Shown: one piece after another, positions 45,089 to 54,430 of the stretch
Numbering within the stretch: position 1 is the first letter of the stretch
Layout of the letters: the number at the start of each line of letters is the position of its first letter
Assembly (NCBI GenBank): GCA_016714495.1
Contig: JADKDU010000027.1
Location: forward strand, 124,001 to 188,000
Source: Hyphomonadaceae bacterium
GTDB taxonomy: Bacteria; Pseudomonadota; Alphaproteobacteria; Caulobacterales; Hyphomonadaceae
Direction: 5' to 3'
Length of the DNA: 64,000 nucleotides
Translations under genes and position numbers: made by a program
Notes under the pieces: model-generated
What the model was told of the DNA's origin: nothing
The model's input: the letters and a program-made list of their open reading frames with translations, nothing else
Database searches by the model: none

Positions 45089-45270
45089 ACCGTCGATGCC
45101 TTCATTCCCGCTCACGGGAAGGCGAGCGTTTGCCCGCAACGACAACGCGGCAGAATCACATCCCGATATTTCCTGAAGGGCAAGATGATGGAGCGCTATC
45201 GGACCGGCGGAATGGACGCTGTGCGCCGCCAAGGTTTGCGGGCGGGGAAAGGCTGGAGTAGAGACGCGCC

Positions 45271-45537
45271 ATGGGTGAGATCGAGACGCGGCGGCGCAAA
45301 CTCAAATTTCGGGCAGATCGGCGGGGGTTCAGGGAGCTGGACCTTTACATGCAACAGTTTACCGATGCGCATCTGGCCGGGTTCGACAGCGATCAGCTAG
45401 ACCAGTTCGAGGCGGTTCTCGATATTCCCGATCAATACGTGTTCGACTGGATCATGGGGCGTGACACGCCTTCCGAGGCGCAGAGATCGGAAGTTCTCGA
45501 CCTCCTGCTTTCCTTCCGTTATTCCGCTCCCACATAA
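45271..45537 (+). CDS. sdhE: Succinate dehydrogenase assembly factor 2 (SdhE/DUF339 family)
   Basis: Helps attach FAD to the succinate dehydrogenase flavoprotein. The 88-residue protein has the family RGxxE motif as RRGFRELDLYMQQF near residue 18, then DSDQLDQFEAVLDIPDQYVF and FDWIMGRDTPSE, all typical. It is followed by a GC-rich hairpin and, about 100 bases on, mfd. The sdhE, recG, mfd grouping is conserved in alphaproteobacteria. Confidence 0.93.
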   Translation: MGEIETRRRKLKFRADRRGFRELDLYMQQFTDAHLAGFDSDQLDQFEAVLDIPDQYVFDWIMGRDTPSEAQRSEVLDLLLSFRYSAPT

Positions 45538-45542
45538 GCGGC

Positions 45543-45562
45543 GGCGCGCCAGCGGGCGCGCC
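45543..45562 (+). terminator. GC hairpin after sdhE, possible terminator
   Basis: GGCGCGCC, AGCG, GGCGCGCC: a perfect eight-pair stem starting five bases after the sdhE stop. Only AATTT follows, so termination strength is doubtful. Confidence 0.4.
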
Positions 45563-45641
45563 GAATTTAGGGGAACATTGGTCAGGCCCGGACGCTCAAT
45601 AAGGCGCCCGGCCGGGCGAACGATTCTATTGTGAGTTGGAT

Positions 45642-48600
45642 ATGAGGGTTTGGGACTCGATCGCCAGCCAGAAGACGCCGGTTCGGGTCTATGAGACGCC
45701 ATTCATTGCGGACGTGCGGCTTATTGCCGAGGCGACGCAGAAGCGGGGCGGGGCTTCTGTCTACGTCGCGCAGGATGATCGGCACGCCTTTATGGCTGCT
45801 GCTGCGGCGCGGTTCTTTGCGCCTTTGCTGGAAGTACTGACCCTGCCAGCCTGGGATTGCCTGCCTTATGACCGGGTGAGCCCGAGTCCGGCCGTGGCGG
45901 CGCAGCGGTGTGCAGCCCTTGCGCGGCTGGCGAGCCGGAATGTGGGTTCGCCGCCCATGCTGGTGATCACGACGGCGACAGCGGCGGTGCAGCGGATGCC
46001 GCCGCGCTCGCATATGGGAGTGGCTGCGTTCGTGGCGCGCGTTGGCGATAGCGTGCCGCAGGAGCGCGTGCGCGGCTATCTGGATATCAACGGATACAGC
46101 CGGGCGTCGACGGTGCGCGAGCCGGGCGAGTATTCCATGCGCGGCGGGATCGTGGACATTTTCCCGGCGGGCATGCCGGAGCCTGTGCGGCTCGACTTCT
46201 TCGGCGATGAGCTGGAGGCCGCGAAGTATTTCGATCCGGAGACGCAGATTTCGACAGCGCCGATCCGCGAGATGGTGCTGGCGCCGGTGAGCGAGATTGA
46301 TTTTTCGGACGAGGCGCTGTCCCGCCTGCGGAAGAATTTCCTGTCGGCGTTTGGGTCGCCGGGCGGCGACCCGACGTATGAGGCGGCGCGTGAGCGCATT
46401 CGCCGGCAGGGCGTGGAGCAGTGGTTGCCGCTGTTCTACGACAAGCTGGAGACGCTGTTCGACTATGTTGGCCCCAAGGCGCTGATCGCGATGGATCCTG
46501 CGGCGACTGAGGCGGCGAGCGAGCGGCTGGCGCAGGCGGCGGAATATTTTGACGTGCGGCGGACGTCGGCTTCGGCAGGCGGGATCACGCAACATGTGTT
46601 GCCGCCGGATCGGCTCTACCTGACGGCGAAGGAATTGGGCGACGAGCTGAGTGCGCGGGCGACAGTGTCGTTCACGACGCAGAATGCGCCGGAGCAGTCG
46701 GCCGGGCAGATCGATGGGCTGGTGAGTCGTGCGAAGCCGGGGCGGAGCTTTGTGCTGGAGCGCGCCGATCCAGGGCAGAACCTGTTTGACGCGGTGGTGC
46801 GCTATATCCACCAGCGGCAGGCGGCGGGCAAAAAGGTGATCGTCGCGGCGTGGAGCCATGGTTCCGCAAGCCGTCTGGTAGGTATTCTAGAGGACCACGG
46901 CATTCCAGGCGCGAAGTCGATCGGGTCGTGGCCGGAGGCGACGAAGCAGCAGGTCTCTGTTGCGGAGATCGCGGTCGAGACCGGGTTCGAGGACGATGAC
47001 TTGGTCATCATCTCCGAGCAGGACATGCTGGGCGACAAGCTGGCGCGACCGCGCAAGCGGAAGTCGTCGGCGGCGGTAATTGCGGAGGCGGCGGCGCTTT
47101 CGGCGGGCGACCTGATCGTTCACGTCGAGCATGGCGTGGGACGGTATGACGGGCTGAAGACCGTGACCGTGAACGAAGCGCCGCATGATTGCCTCGAGCT
47201 GATCTATGCGGGCGGGGACAAGATCCTGTTGCCGGTCGAGAACGTGGAGCTGATCTCGCGCTATGGCGCGGAGAGCGGTGAGGGCGCGCTGGACCGGCTG
47301 GGCGGCGGCGGATGGCAGGCGCGGAAGGCGCGGGCCAAGAAGAAGATCATGGATATGGCGGACGAGCTGATCCGGCTCGCCGCGGAGCGCGAGCTGAAGC
47401 GGGCGCCGAAGACGGATACGGCGGATGGCGTGTTTCGGGAGTTTTCGGCGCGGTTCCCGTATGAAGAGACAGATGATCAGCTTTCGGCCATTGAAGATGT
47501 CACCAGGGATCTGACATCGGGCAAGCCGATGGATCGTCTGATCTGCGGCGACGTTGGGTTCGGCAAGACGGAAGTGGCGCTGCGGGCGGCGTTCTTGGTG
47601 GCGATGAGCGGGCTGCAGGTGGCCGTGATTGCGCCCACGACGCTGCTGGCGCGGCAGCATTTCCAGACGTTCTCGGAGCGGTTTGCGGGCTGGCCGCTGA
47701 AGGTGAAGCACCTGTCGCGGTTCGTGACGGCGAAGGAGGCCAGCCAGACGCGCGAAGAGATCAACAATGGCGAATGCGATGTCGTGATCGGCACGCATGC
47801 TTTGCTGGCCAAGACGATCGACTTCAAGCGGGTGGGCATGATCGTGGTCGATGAAGAGCAGCGCTTTGGCGTGAAGCACAAGGAGCGGCTGAAGGAACTG
47901 AAGTCGGATGTGCATGTGCTGACATTGTCGGCGACGCCGATCCCGCGGACGCTGCAGATGGCGCTGACGGGCATTCGCGACCTGTCGATAATTGCGACGC
48001 CGCCGGTGGATAGGCTGGCGGTGCGGACGTATGTGGTCGAGTTCGATCCGGTGACGATACGCGAGGCGTTGCTGCGCGAGCGGTATCGCGGCGGGCAGAG
48101 CTACTTCGTGGCGCCGAGGGTGGCGGACCTGCCGTTCCTTGAGCGGTATCTGCGCGAGCAGGTGCCCGAGGTAAAGATGATCACGGCGCACGGGCAGATG
48201 ACGCCGACTGAACTCGAAGACGCTATGTCAGCCTTCTATGACGGCCAGGCGGATGTGCTGCTGTCGACGACGATCGTGGAGTCGGGGTTGGATATTCCGC
48301 GAGCGAATACGCTGATTGTGCACCGGGCCGATATGTTCGGGCTGGCGCAGCTGTATCAGCTGCGTGGGCGCGTGGGGCGGGCGAAGCTGCGGGCGTATGC
48401 GTATCTGACGACGCCGGATGAAGCTACGCTGACGGATGGCGCGGCGAAGCGGTTGAAGGTGTTGCAGTCGCTGGATAGCCTGGGCGCGGGCTTCATGCTG
48501 GCGAGCCACGATCTGGACATGCGCGGGGGGGGGAATTTGCTGGGCGACGAACAGTCGGGGCATATCCGCGAGGTGGGCGTCGAGCTGTACCAGCAGATGC

Positions 48601-49109
48601 TGGAGGATGCGGTGAAGGCGTTGCGGTCAGGCGAGACGCTGGACAGCCATGAGGTTGCGGATGGCTGGTCGCCGCAGATCGATGTGGGTGCGGCGGTGCT
48701 GATACCGGATCAGTATGTCGAGGATCTGTCGACCCGGCTGGCGCTGTATCGGCGACTTGCGGATCTGGCGACGGATGAGGAGCGCGAGGCGTTTGCGGCG
48801 GAGCTGATCGACCGCTTCGGTCCGCTACCGGATGAGACCAAGCAGCTGCTGGAAATCACGGCGGTGAAGATCCTTTGCAAGAGGCTGGGCGTGGCGAAGG
48901 TGTCGGCGGGGCCGAAGGGGGCTTTGCTGGCGTTCCGGCAGGATGCGCCGCTGGATGGGGGTAAGCTCATCGCGTATGTGCAGAAGCGGCCGAACGTGCT
49001 GAAGCTGCGGCCGGACATGAAGTTGGTGCTGAGCGGTACGTGGGTGAATGCGCAGGCGCGCCTGAGCGGCGTGAAGAGCCTGCTGCGGGACATGAGCGGA
49101 TTGCTGTAG
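45642..49109 (+). CDS. mfd: Transcription-repair coupling factor
   Basis: Mfd removes RNA polymerase stalled at DNA lesions and recruits UvrA. The 1155-residue protein has UvrB-like N-terminal domains (LTLPAWDCLPYDRVSPSPAV; EPGEYSMRGGIVDIFPAGMP), the RNA polymerase-interaction domain (AGDLIVHVEHGVGRYDGL) and the translocase with motif I in CGDVGFGKTEVALRAAF. Also present are IAPTTLLARQHFQTF, motif II as VVDEEQRFGVKHKE, LSATPIPRTLQMAL, TTIVESGLDIPRANT and QLRGRVGRA. The regulatory C-terminal domain ends the protein. I chose the ATG at 45642; a TTG two codons earlier is also possible and no ribosome site is clear. It ends nine bases before the SDR gene. Confidence 0.95.
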   Translation: MRVWDSIASQKTPVRVYETPFIADVRLIAEATQKRGGASVYVAQDDRHAFMAAAAARFFAPLLEVLTLPAWDCLPYDRVSPSPAVAAQRCAALARLASRNVGSPPMLVITTATAAVQRMPPRSHMGVAAFVARVGDSVPQERVRGYLDINGYSRASTVREPGEYSMRGGIVDIFPAGMPEPVRLDFFGDELEAAKYFDPETQISTAPIREMVLAPVSEIDFSDEALSRLRKNFLSAFGSPGGDPTYEAARERIRRQGVEQWLPLFYDKLETLFDYVGPKALIAMDPAATEAASERLAQAAEYFDVRRTSASAGGITQHVLPPDRLYLTAKELGDELSARATVSFTTQNAPEQSAGQIDGLVSRAKPGRSFVLERADPGQNLFDAVVRYIHQRQAAGKKVIVAAWSHGSASRLVGILEDHGIPGAKSIGSWPEATKQQVSVAEIAVETGFEDDDLVIISEQDMLGDKLARPRKRKSSAAVIAEAAALSAGDLIVHVEHGVGRYDGLKTVTVNEAPHDCLELIYAGGDKILLPVENVELISRYGAESGEGALDRLGGGGWQARKARAKKKIMDMADELIRLAAERELKRAPKTDTADGVFREFSARFPYEETDDQLSAIEDVTRDLTSGKPMDRLICGDVGFGKTEVALRAAFLVAMSGLQVAVIAPTTLLARQHFQTFSERFAGWPLKVKHLSRFVTAKEASQTREEINNGECDVVIGTHALLAKTIDFKRVGMIVVDEEQRFGVKHKERLKELKSDVHVLTLSATPIPRTLQMALTGIRDLSIIATPPVDRLAVRTYVVEFDPVTIREALLRERYRGGQSYFVAPRVADLPFLERYLREQVPEVKMITAHGQMTPTELEDAMSAFYDGQADVLLSTTIVESGLDIPRANTLIVHRADMFGLAQLYQLRGRVGRAKLRAYAYLTTPDEATLTDGAAKRLKVLQSLDSLGAGFMLASHDLDMRGGGNLLGDEQSGHIREVGVELYQQMLEDAVKALRSGETLDSHEVADGWSPQIDVGAAVLIPDQYVEDLSTRLALYRRLADLATDEEREAFAAELIDRFGPLPDETKQLLEITAVKILCKRLGVAKVSAGPKGALLAFRQDAPLDGGKLIAYVQKRPNVLKLRPDMKLVLSGTWVNAQARLSGVKSLLRDMSGLL

Positions 49110-49118
49110 GAGCGAGAC

Positions 49119-49880
49119 ATGGCGGGACGTGTGGCGGGGCGGGTTGCGCTGGTGACGGGGGCTTCCTCCGGATTGGGGAAGCGGTTTGCGCAAGTGCTGG
49201 CGGCTGAGGGCGCCAAGGTTGTTGTCGCGGCGCGGCGGAAAGATCGGCTGGATGCGCTGGTTGCCGAGCTGGGCGCGGACAAGGCGTTGGCGGTCGAGTG
49301 CGATGTGACCGACGAGGCGGCGGTGGTTGCAATGTTCGACGCTGCAGAGGCCAAGTTTGGCGTTGTCGATACCGTCATCAACAATGCGGGCATGACGCAT
49401 GAGAAGAATGCGCTGACGCAGGATATCGCCGAGTTCCGCAAGATCTTGGACCTGAACGTGACGTCAGTCTGGTGCGTGGCGCGGGAGGCGGCGCGACGGC
49501 TGATCAAGGCGGGCGCAGATGTTTCGGCGCGGGGGCGGATCGTGAATATCGCCTCGATGGCCGGGCGGATCATCATTCCGAACGTGTCGGCTTATAACGC
49601 TTCGAAGGCCGCGTGTTCGCATCTTACGCGGTCCCTGGCACGGGAGTGGGCGCGGTATGGGATCAACGTGAATGGATTGTCGCCCGGCTATGTCGAGACG
49701 GAGCTGACGGCGGACTGGCTGCATAGCGAGGGCGGGAAGAAGTATATGCAGAAGTTCCCGCGCCGCAGGATGATGGATGAGACATCACTGGACGAAGCGC
49801 TGCTGTTCCTGTGCGCCGATGCATCGAAATTCGTCACTGGCTCGGACGTGATGGTCGACGACGCGCAAAGCATGGGCTGA
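49119..49880 (+). CDS. Short-chain dehydrogenase/reductase
   Basis: A 253-residue classical SDR. The nucleotide loop TGASSGLG is at residues 14-21, an acidic CDVT at about 67, NNAGM at 91-95, catalytic Ser in NIASMAGR, and YxxxK as YNASK. A PGYVETELTAD loop follows. AARRKDRL after strand 2 suggests NADP(H) (inference). The C-terminus FVTGSDVMVDDAQSMG is typical of FabG-like enzymes. The substrate cannot be told. It lies nine bases after mfd with no terminator and is probably cotranscribed. Confidence 0.88.
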   Translation: MAGRVAGRVALVTGASSGLGKRFAQVLAAEGAKVVVAARRKDRLDALVAELGADKALAVECDVTDEAAVVAMFDAAEAKFGVVDTVINNAGMTHEKNALTQDIAEFRKILDLNVTSVWCVAREAARRLIKAGADVSARGRIVNIASMAGRIIIPNVSAYNASKAACSHLTRSLAREWARYGINVNGLSPGYVETELTADWLHSEGGKKYMQKFPRRRMMDETSLDEALLFLCADASKFVTGSDVMVDDAQSMG

Positions 49881-49902
49881 TCGGGCCGGGCCGGCTTTCG
49901 CT

Positions 49903-50685
49903 TTACACGGGTCCGGGGGGCGGACCTGGAGGCGGCGGGAATGCCAGACCATCGGTCCCGGTCATGGGGCCGCTTGGGGTCGCCAGGCTATAGAACGCTT
50001 CGCCGACAGGGGAGAAGGCGATCACACGGGAAAGCAGCGTTACGGCGAGCAGCACCGCAATGCTCCACAGCCATGCCGCGTGCGGGCGACCGTGTACACG
50101 CCAGTCGCGCAGCATGCCGATGATGGGGAAGATGAGGGCCACGAGACCGGCTGTCTCGAAGGCGTAAGGCGGAAGGAAGGGCATCGGCAAGATGCGGCCA
50201 AAGCCTGGCCCCATCAGCATCGTGAATGCGCCGACCTGAAGGCGAGTATGCCAGTCTGTCTGGCGCCGAAGGGCGAGGGCTGCGCCGAACAGGCCGGCAA
50301 AGCCGAGAAGTGTCATCGGGTTGGCGACCAGGAAGTGCTGCGGCTGGAAAAAGAAGGGCGTGCGCGCCGTCTGCACGGTTGAGATCGTGACGAGGGGGCC
50401 GAGGATCAGCAGGAGGATCACCCAGCCAACAGACAGCAGCCCCAGTTTGCGGTGCAGGGCCAGATTGCCGCTCGCCGCCAACCATGTCTGCGTGAGTGTG
50501 ATCCCGGTCCATGCCATGAACGCGAACGCATGGAGATGGATGATCAGCGGAGAATTGAAGCTGGAACGGCCAGCCGCGAGCTGCACCACAAAGCCCATCA
50601 CCAGAATGACGGCCATTGCTGTGATCAGGTTTCGGAAGAACCGTCGATCATCGGCCACTGGAAAGTCGATTGTTGCGCCCGTCAT
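49903..50685 (-). CDS. Polytopic membrane protein of unknown function
   Basis: A 260-residue protein with about seven hydrophobic helices, for example FRNLITAMAVILVMGFVVQL, FAFMAWTGITLTQTWLAASG, VGWVILLLILGPLVTI and LWSIAVLLAVTLLSRVIAF. Conserved-looking histidines (HLHAFAFMAW, LHRKLGL, QHFLVANP) could bind heme or metal, as in several small membrane families, but I cannot name one. The tail is proline-rich (PPPPGPPPGPV). The ATG at 50683-50685 follows GGGGGA; a TTG lies one codon before. It is divergent from the lipoprotein at 50845. Confidence 0.7.
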   Translation of the reverse strand: MTGATIDFPVADDRRFFRNLITAMAVILVMGFVVQLAAGRSSFNSPLIIHLHAFAFMAWTGITLTQTWLAASGNLALHRKLGLLSVGWVILLLILGPLVTISTVQTARTPFFFQPQHFLVANPMTLLGFAGLFGAALALRRQTDWHTRLQVGAFTMLMGPGFGRILPMPFLPPYAFETAGLVALIFPIIGMLRDWRVHGRPHAAWLWSIAVLLAVTLLSRVIAFSPVGEAFYSLATPSGPMTGTDGLAFPPPPGPPPGPV

Positions 50686-50844
50686 CAAACGTCCCCCGTT
50701 TGCTTGCGGTGAAGTTGCAAACTACCGCAGTCACCGACGCACAACAAGCTATAGGGCTTTCGTGCTGAAAACATGAAGTGGCGCAGCGTCGACACAACCG
50801 GGCTGAATGCCTAGGGTCGGAATCGGCAAGACAAGGGGTTTAGT

Positions 50845-52074
50845 GTGCGTGGATGGGTAAGCGCGGCTTGCGTTGCGCTGCTAGGAGCGTGCCAGCCGGC
50901 AGCGTATACAACTCAAACGCTGACGCCCGAGGCGCCGCCAGCGAAAGGATCGAACTTCTTGTTCGTGTGGGCGGGCGACAAGGACAAAGTTGAGTCCGAC
51001 TTCCTGGCTGTGATTGATCTGCGGCCGGGTTCCGCGAGCTATGGCGATGTGGTTGCCACCCTGCCGATTGGCGCGACGGGGACGATGCCGCATCATGTCG
51101 AATACGAATTTCCCACGGATGGGATGTTGTTCGCGGACGGTTTTACCGCGGGGCTGACGACGCTGATCGACCTGAACGACCCCTTGCGGTCGCAAGTGGC
51201 GGCGCACTTGAGCGGGATGGGCAAGTTTGCGTTTCCGCACAGCTATGCGCGGCTCGACAACGGCAATGTGCTGGTGACGTTGCAGGGACATGACGGAAAG
51301 TATGGCGCGCCTGGCGGGTTGGCCGAACTGTCTTCGGATGGGAAGGTGGTGCATACAGCGTCGGCCAAGTCGTCCGCCACGCCCGAAGAGCTTGTCTGGC
51401 CGTACAGTCTTGCTGTCGTACCGGGAAAGGATCGCGGGGTCGTGACCCTGGCCGAGATGGGGTGGCCGGGAGAAGACTATAAGACGACCAGTCAGGTGCA
51501 AATCTGGGCTGCGTCTGACCTAAAAATGCTGGCGACCGTGGACCTGCCGCAATCCGGCCTGGGCGTGCATCACACCGATCCGGCAAAGCCGCGCGTGCTG
51601 GCCGATGGCACAGTCTATGTTGGTACGTTCTCGTGCGGGGTCTATCGCATTGATGGCGTCAGCGAAGGCACGCCGATGGCGACGTTCGTTCACGCATTTC
51701 CGGGCGGGACGACGATGCACAATGCCTGCGCCGTGCCGGTTGTTGTGGGCAAGTACTATGTGCAGACCGTGCCGGAGACAAACGGGCTGATTGCGCTCGA
51801 TGTGTCTGATCCAAACAAGCCGATTGAGGCTTTTCGCATCAAGTTCGACGAGAAGTTCTCTATGCCGCACTGGATCGCGGCGGACAGGAAGTCCGACAGG
51901 CTGGTTGTGACGGGTAATGACATGAGCTGGGCGCTGATCGTGAAGCCAGATCCGGCAACAGGCGTTATGAAGGTGGATAAGACGCTGCCGGATGGCGTGA
52001 ACTTCGATCGCGTTTCCTGGCCGCATGGAGACAGCGGACCAGCGCGGGTTCATGGAGCGCTGTTTGGCAAATAG
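50845..52074 (+). CDS. Beta-propeller-like lipoprotein, possibly related to selenium-binding proteins
   Basis: A 409-residue protein with a GTG start and a lipoprotein signal (MRGWVSAACVALLGAC; lipobox LGAC). The mature part has repeating blade-like strands (FLAVIDLRPGSASYGDVV, GLAELSSDGKVVHTA, SQVQIWAASDLKMLATVDL). Histidine motifs PHHVEYE, FPHSYARL, GVHHTDP and MPHWIAAD recall the metal-binding histidines of the SBP56/methanethiol oxidase family. That relation is a guess from pattern. It would act at the periplasmic face of a membrane. A second small lipoprotein follows. Confidence 0.5.
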   Translation: MRGWVSAACVALLGACQPAAYTTQTLTPEAPPAKGSNFLFVWAGDKDKVESDFLAVIDLRPGSASYGDVVATLPIGATGTMPHHVEYEFPTDGMLFADGFTAGLTTLIDLNDPLRSQVAAHLSGMGKFAFPHSYARLDNGNVLVTLQGHDGKYGAPGGLAELSSDGKVVHTASAKSSATPEELVWPYSLAVVPGKDRGVVTLAEMGWPGEDYKTTSQVQIWAASDLKMLATVDLPQSGLGVHHTDPAKPRVLADGTVYVGTFSCGVYRIDGVSEGTPMATFVHAFPGGTTMHNACAVPVVVGKYYVQTVPETNGLIALDVSDPNKPIEAFRIKFDEKFSMPHWIAADRKSDRLVVTGNDMSWALIVKPDPATGVMKVDKTLPDGVNFDRVSWPHGDSGPARVHGALFGK

Positions 52075-52087
52075 ACGCTCAGTGACG

Positions 52088-52339
52088 ATGCGGACCGCGC
52101 TTTTGCTGATCGCGCTTGGCTTGCCGGGCGCGTGCTACAATCCGGAGCAGCAGTTCATGACGGACTGCGAAGCGGGTGGCCTGAAGCGGGAGCTGTGCGC
52201 CTGTCTGTTGAAGCGGCTGCCGCCTGAGCGGCGGGATGATCTACTCAGCATGCCGGACAATGTTGGGGGCGAGTGGGTGTTGCCGAGCGACATGGCGCCG
52301 GCGTTGTCATGCTTCGATGTGGGCGTGATGGCTGGCTAG
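52088..52339 (+). CDS. Small lipoprotein
   Basis: An 83-residue protein with a lipoprotein signal ([16 protein letters not shown]; lipobox PGAC). The mature part has four more cysteines (C in [19 protein letters not shown]) and conserved-looking helices ([17 protein letters not shown]). The ATG at 52088 gives the best signal; a GTG two codons upstream is possible. It starts 13 bases after the preceding lipoprotein gene, so they are probably cotranscribed. Its last four bases overlap the convergent DUF2200 gene. No family recognised. Confidence 0.6.
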   Translation: MRTALLLIALGLPGACYNPEQQFMTDCEAGGLKRELCACLLKRLPPERRDDLLSMPDNVGGEWVLPSDMAPALSCFDVGVMAG

Positions 52340-52719
52340 GCCGTCTGCTTGCGCAGGACCTTGTCCATCGGGCGTCCCTTTGCAAGTTCGTCGATGAGTT
52401 TGTCGAGGTAGCGGATGTCCTGCATCAGCGGGTCCTCGATGTCTTCGACGCGGACGCCGCAGATGACGCCTGTGATAGCCCGCCGCGCGGGGTTGAGCTT
52501 GGGCGCGTTGTTGAAGAAATCCTGGAAGTTGGTTTGCTTCTTGATGTGACCTTCGAGCACCTTCTGAGTATAGCCCGTCAGCCAGCGCAAGACTTCATCG
52601 ACTTCAGTCTTTCTGCGCCCCTTCTTTTCCGCCTTGGCGACATATATCGGATAGAGGCTGGCGAAGCTCATTGCGTAAACGCGGTTCCAGCGAGCTCCCG
52701 ACTTGGTCGTCGTTTTCAT
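52336..52719 (-). CDS. DUF2200 family protein
   Basis: A 127-residue cytoplasmic protein with the family start [25 protein letters not shown], then [63 protein letters not shown]. The ATG at 52717-52719 has GGAGGA six bases upstream; the frame from 52746 adds residues without support. Function unknown. Confidence 0.88.
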   Translation of the reverse strand: MKTTTKSGARWNRVYAMSFASLYPIYVAKAEKKGRRKTEVDEVLRWLTGYTQKVLEGHIKKQTNFQDFFNNAPKLNPARRAITGVICGVRVEDIEDPLMQDIRYLDKLIDELAKGRPMDKVLRKQTA

Positions 52720-52820
52720 GACCGTCCTCCAGTTGCGATTTTGCATTTTTGCGCAAATTGTGCCGCGAAGAAATGGGGACTTAATCCGGGCTGGCGAAGC
52801 GTCGCCGCACGCGACGCTTC

Positions 52821-53220
52821 GTGGCGATGCATGGTTTTGAGACCATTTTGAGTGCGATTGCGGCGGCGGCTATGTTGTTGCTGCAACGGCCTATGCATTG
52901 CCTGCGGATTTTCCCGAGCGCGAAATACGCAAGGCGTGTCAGGCGATTGCAGATGCGGCTAACGCAGCTGTTGATGGTCGCGAGGGTACGGCGGCTCAGA
53001 GACTGCGGGCCCAATATGAAGGCCGGCGCGCGCCGCTGGATCGCGGACCGCGATGGCCGGGTGAAGCTGGACACCCATCATTTGGCGAAAGAGGTGCTGC
53101 AGGTTGAGCGCGAACGGCTATTGCGTTGCCTGACGGCGGGAGATCAGCGACGCCGCCGACTACCAGGTCGAGGAAGATCTGGATCGGCATATGTTGGCGC
53201 TGTTGCCAGTCGTGCGTTGA
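52821..53220 (+). pseudogene. Small secreted protein gene broken by three one-base indels
   Basis: No single frame is long, but three frames join into one coherent protein if one base is changed in each of three short runs. Frame 1 gives a signal peptide ([18 protein letters not shown]). Near 52884 the reading moves to frame 2 (AATAYALPADFPEREIRKAC, then AIADAANAAVDGREG). Near 53036 it returns to frame 1 (RWIADRDGRVKLDTHHLAKE, VLQVERERLLRCLTA). Near 53138 it moves to frame 3 (EISDAADYQVEEDLDRHMLA, ending LLPVVR and TGA at 53218-53220). The restored product has about 130 residues and a good cleavage site (AYALPA). Either sequence errors or a decayed gene. Family not recognised. Confidence 0.5.
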
Positions 53221-53289
53221 TTGCCCTCACGACAGGCTTGACGTTCGCGTCATTGGCAGGAGTGTCTGCGGCGCAAACGGAGAAGCGTT

Positions 53290-54430
53290 ATGGCGTCTGG
53301 CCCGCTCGTTGGGGTTAAGGTTGTGGAGTTCGCCGGGATTGGGCCGGGCCCGTTCTGCGGGATGTTGCTGGCGGATCTCGGCGCGGATGTCGTGCGAATC
53401 GATCGGGCGGATGCGGTGGGGCGCGCAAAGCCTGACCTGATGAACCGTGGCAAGCGGTCGATCGCGATTGATCTCAAGAAGGCTGAGGGCGTGGAAGCGG
53501 CGCTGAGCCTAATCGAGAAGGCTGATGCGCTGATCGAAGGGATTCCGGCCGGGCGTGATGGAGCGGCTGGGGCTCGGGCCGGATGTGGCGTTGAAGTGTA
53601 ACCCGCGGATCGTCTATGGGCGCATGACCGGCTGGGGACAGACCGGGCCGTGGGCGAACACGGCGGGGCACGACATCGACTACATCGCTCTCACGGGTGC
53701 GCTTCATACCATGGGGCGCGCCGGCCAGCCGCCGGCTCCGCCGCTGAATCTTGTCGGGGACTATGGAGGCGGGGCTCTTTATCTCGCGTTCGGACTGCTT
53801 GCTGGCGTGATCGAGGCGAGGACGTCGGGCAAGGGGCAGGTGATCGACTGCGCGATGATCGACGGCGCGGCGTCGCTGATGACGATGTTCTATGGAATGA
53901 AAGCGACGGGTCACTGGAGCAAGGCACGTGGCGCCAACTGGCTGGATGGCGGCGCGTATTTTTACGACACATATGAATGCGCAGATGGCCAGTGGCTAGC
54001 GATCGGGTCGCTTGAACCGCAATTTCACGCGCTGCTGGTGAAGGGTCTCGGTCTCGAAGCGGATGCATTTCCGGCGCAGATGTCGCGAGCGGAATGGCCG
54101 GCGCATTCCAACCGCGTCGCGGAGATCGTGAAGACGAAAGCGCGCGATGACTGGATGAAGGTGTTCGAAGGCACGGACGCCTGCGTAGCGCCGGTGCTGA
54201 GCATGGATGAGGCGCCGAAGCATCCCCACAATGCCGAGCGGAAAACATTTGTTGAAGCATTCGGGGCAGTACAGCCCGGGCCCGCGCCGCGGTTTTCGCG
54301 CACCGCGGGAGCGATCAATGGCGCGCCAGCCATGCCGGGTCAGCAGTCGGAAGATGTGCTGAAAGCTTGGGGGATCGAAGCTGGAAGGGCGGCGGGTTTC
54401 CTGAAGACAGCCGGAGTGGTTCAAGCATAG
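53290..54430 (+). CDS. CaiB/BaiF-type acyl-CoA racemase/transferase (alpha-methylacyl-CoA racemase-like), frame broken near 53540
   Basis: Likely epimerises 2-methylacyl-CoA or transfers CoA. The first part (MASGPLVGVKVVEFAGIGPG, DLGADVVRIDR, GKRSIAIDLKK) is read from 53290 to the GAA at 53536. The rest (PGVMERLGLGPDVALKCNPR, YGRMTGWGQTGPWANTAGHD, IDYIALTGALHTMG, GKGQVIDCAMIDGAASLM) is in the +1 frame. Removing one G from GGG at 53539-53541 gives the family sequence EGFRPGVMERLG and a 379-residue protein of normal length. His and Asp of the GHDIDY segment are the expected catalytic region of racemases. A sequence error is the likeliest cause of the break. Confidence 0.88.

Larger units (their letters stand above)
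44375..45270. other. Long gap between recG and sdhE
   Basis: Nearly 900 bases without a credible gene. Overlapping short ORFs on both strands have no family features. It contains the nested palindromic element (44484-44611) and a 10-base tandem repeat (45069-45088). It also has a small TTCCCG/CGGGAA hairpin near 45102-45117 and, by position, the divergent promoters of recG and sdhE. Confidence 0.5.

Noticed and set aside
44375..45270. RNase P RNA or tmRNA in the long gap
   Set aside because: The conserved RNase P core (GAGGAAAGTCCGGGC-type) and a tmRNA tag-coding or acceptor piece are absent.
46887..48191. 434-residue ORF on the minus strand opposite mfd (and a 425-residue one at 45582-46859)
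   Set aside because: Both are Arg/His-rich shadow frames of the strongly conserved mfd coding sequence and show no domain of their own.
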